Assembly (NCBI GenBank): GCA_002440945.1 | Contig: DJWG01000016.1 | Location: forward strand, 8,337-13,515 | Reading direction: 5' to 3' | DNA length: 5,179 nucleotides | Source: Rhodobacteraceae bacterium UBA6236 | GTDB taxonomy: Bacteria > Pseudomonadota > Alphaproteobacteria > Rhodobacterales > Rhodobacteraceae | Notes under the pieces: generated by a model | Database searches by the model: none | What the model was told of the DNA's origin: nothing | The model's input: only the letters and a program-made list of their open reading frames with translations | Part shown: positions 4,991 to 5,179 of the stretch, piece by piece | Layout: each line of letters begins with the position of its first letter | Numbering within the stretch: the stretch's first letter is position 1 | Position numbers and translations under genes: made by a program

Positions 4991-5179
4991 TCATACACCC
5001 ACGGCGGCATCCGCAGGCTGCTGGTCGAACTGCATCGCTGCCAGCCGGGCATAGAGTCCGCCCTGGCGCATCAACTCGGCATGGCTGCCGCTGGCGGCGA
5101 TGCGGCCCTGATCCAGCACCACGATGCGGTCCGCTTTCAACACCGTGGCCAGCCGGTGCGCGATGACCAGCGTGGTGCG
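4991..5179 (-). CDS. ABC exporter ATP-binding domain, C-terminal 62 residues (cut by window edge)
   Basis: The visible end begins [20 protein letters not shown]. The switch (H-loop) histidine of ABC ATPases is at visible residue 8, followed by the usual [16 protein letters not shown] and the helical [11 protein letters not shown] tail. This spacing and tail are typical of MsbA-like exporters with fused membrane and ATPase domains, in which the protein ends soon after YARL. The substrate cannot be told, since the membrane part and the Walker motifs are beyond the right edge. The stop is TGA at 4991-4993, followed by 147 bp before the stress gene, which has its own promoter signals, so the two are probably separate units. 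Confidence 0.88.
   Translation of the reverse strand, partial: RTTLVIAHRLATVLKADRIVVLDQGRIAASGSHAELMRQGGLYARLAAMQFDQQPADAAVGV

Overview
The window is a GC-rich, densely coded chromosomal stretch that reads as an alphaproteobacterium, probably from the Rhodospirillales or a close relative. The evidence is the protein sequences: a zinc-free S4 of alphaproteobacterial type, encoded alone rather than in a ribosomal-protein operon, plus the HisC and DEAD-box helicase sequences. GTCATT-type intergenic palindromes common in that class also fit. The assignment is by protein style only. Every gene I can support lies on the minus strand, so the biological reading direction is from the right edge to the left.

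Layout from right to left: (1) the last 62 residues of an ABC exporter ATPase (4991-5179); (2) a 147-bp gap carrying a perfect FNR/Anr/FixK-type box, TTGAT-GTGC-ATCAA, in front of a two-domain universal stress protein with a very strong ribosome binding site (4022-4843); (3) a roughly 500-bp non-coding region (3525-4021) holding three 13-bp tandem repeats, a 115-bp imperfect palindromic element, a candidate promoter and a long structured leader; (4) a DEAD-box RNA helicase with no ATG start and a basic, repetitive C-terminal tail (2013-3494); (5) a 257-bp gap with a second palindrome of the same family, a near-consensus promoter and a 121-nt leader; (6) rpsD, ribosomal protein S4 (1134-1751), closed by a textbook intrinsic terminator; (7) a four-helix membrane protein of the YqhA/UPF0114 family (525-1061); (8) the first 117 residues of histidinol-phosphate aminotransferase, HisC (1-353), cut by the left edge.

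The genes do not form one pathway. They look like ordinary single-gene units: oxygen-responsive stress (Usp), RNA remodelling (helicase), translation (S4), a membrane protein of unknown role, and histidine biosynthesis. I found no mobile element, CRISPR array, toxin-antitoxin pair, defence cluster or evident new multi-gene system. The interesting material is regulatory: the perfect FNR-type operator upstream of the stress protein, the roughly 200-nt hairpin-rich leader and UUG start of the helicase, the possible S4 leader behind a promoter with a GC-rich discriminator, and the related palindromes on both sides of the helicase gene.
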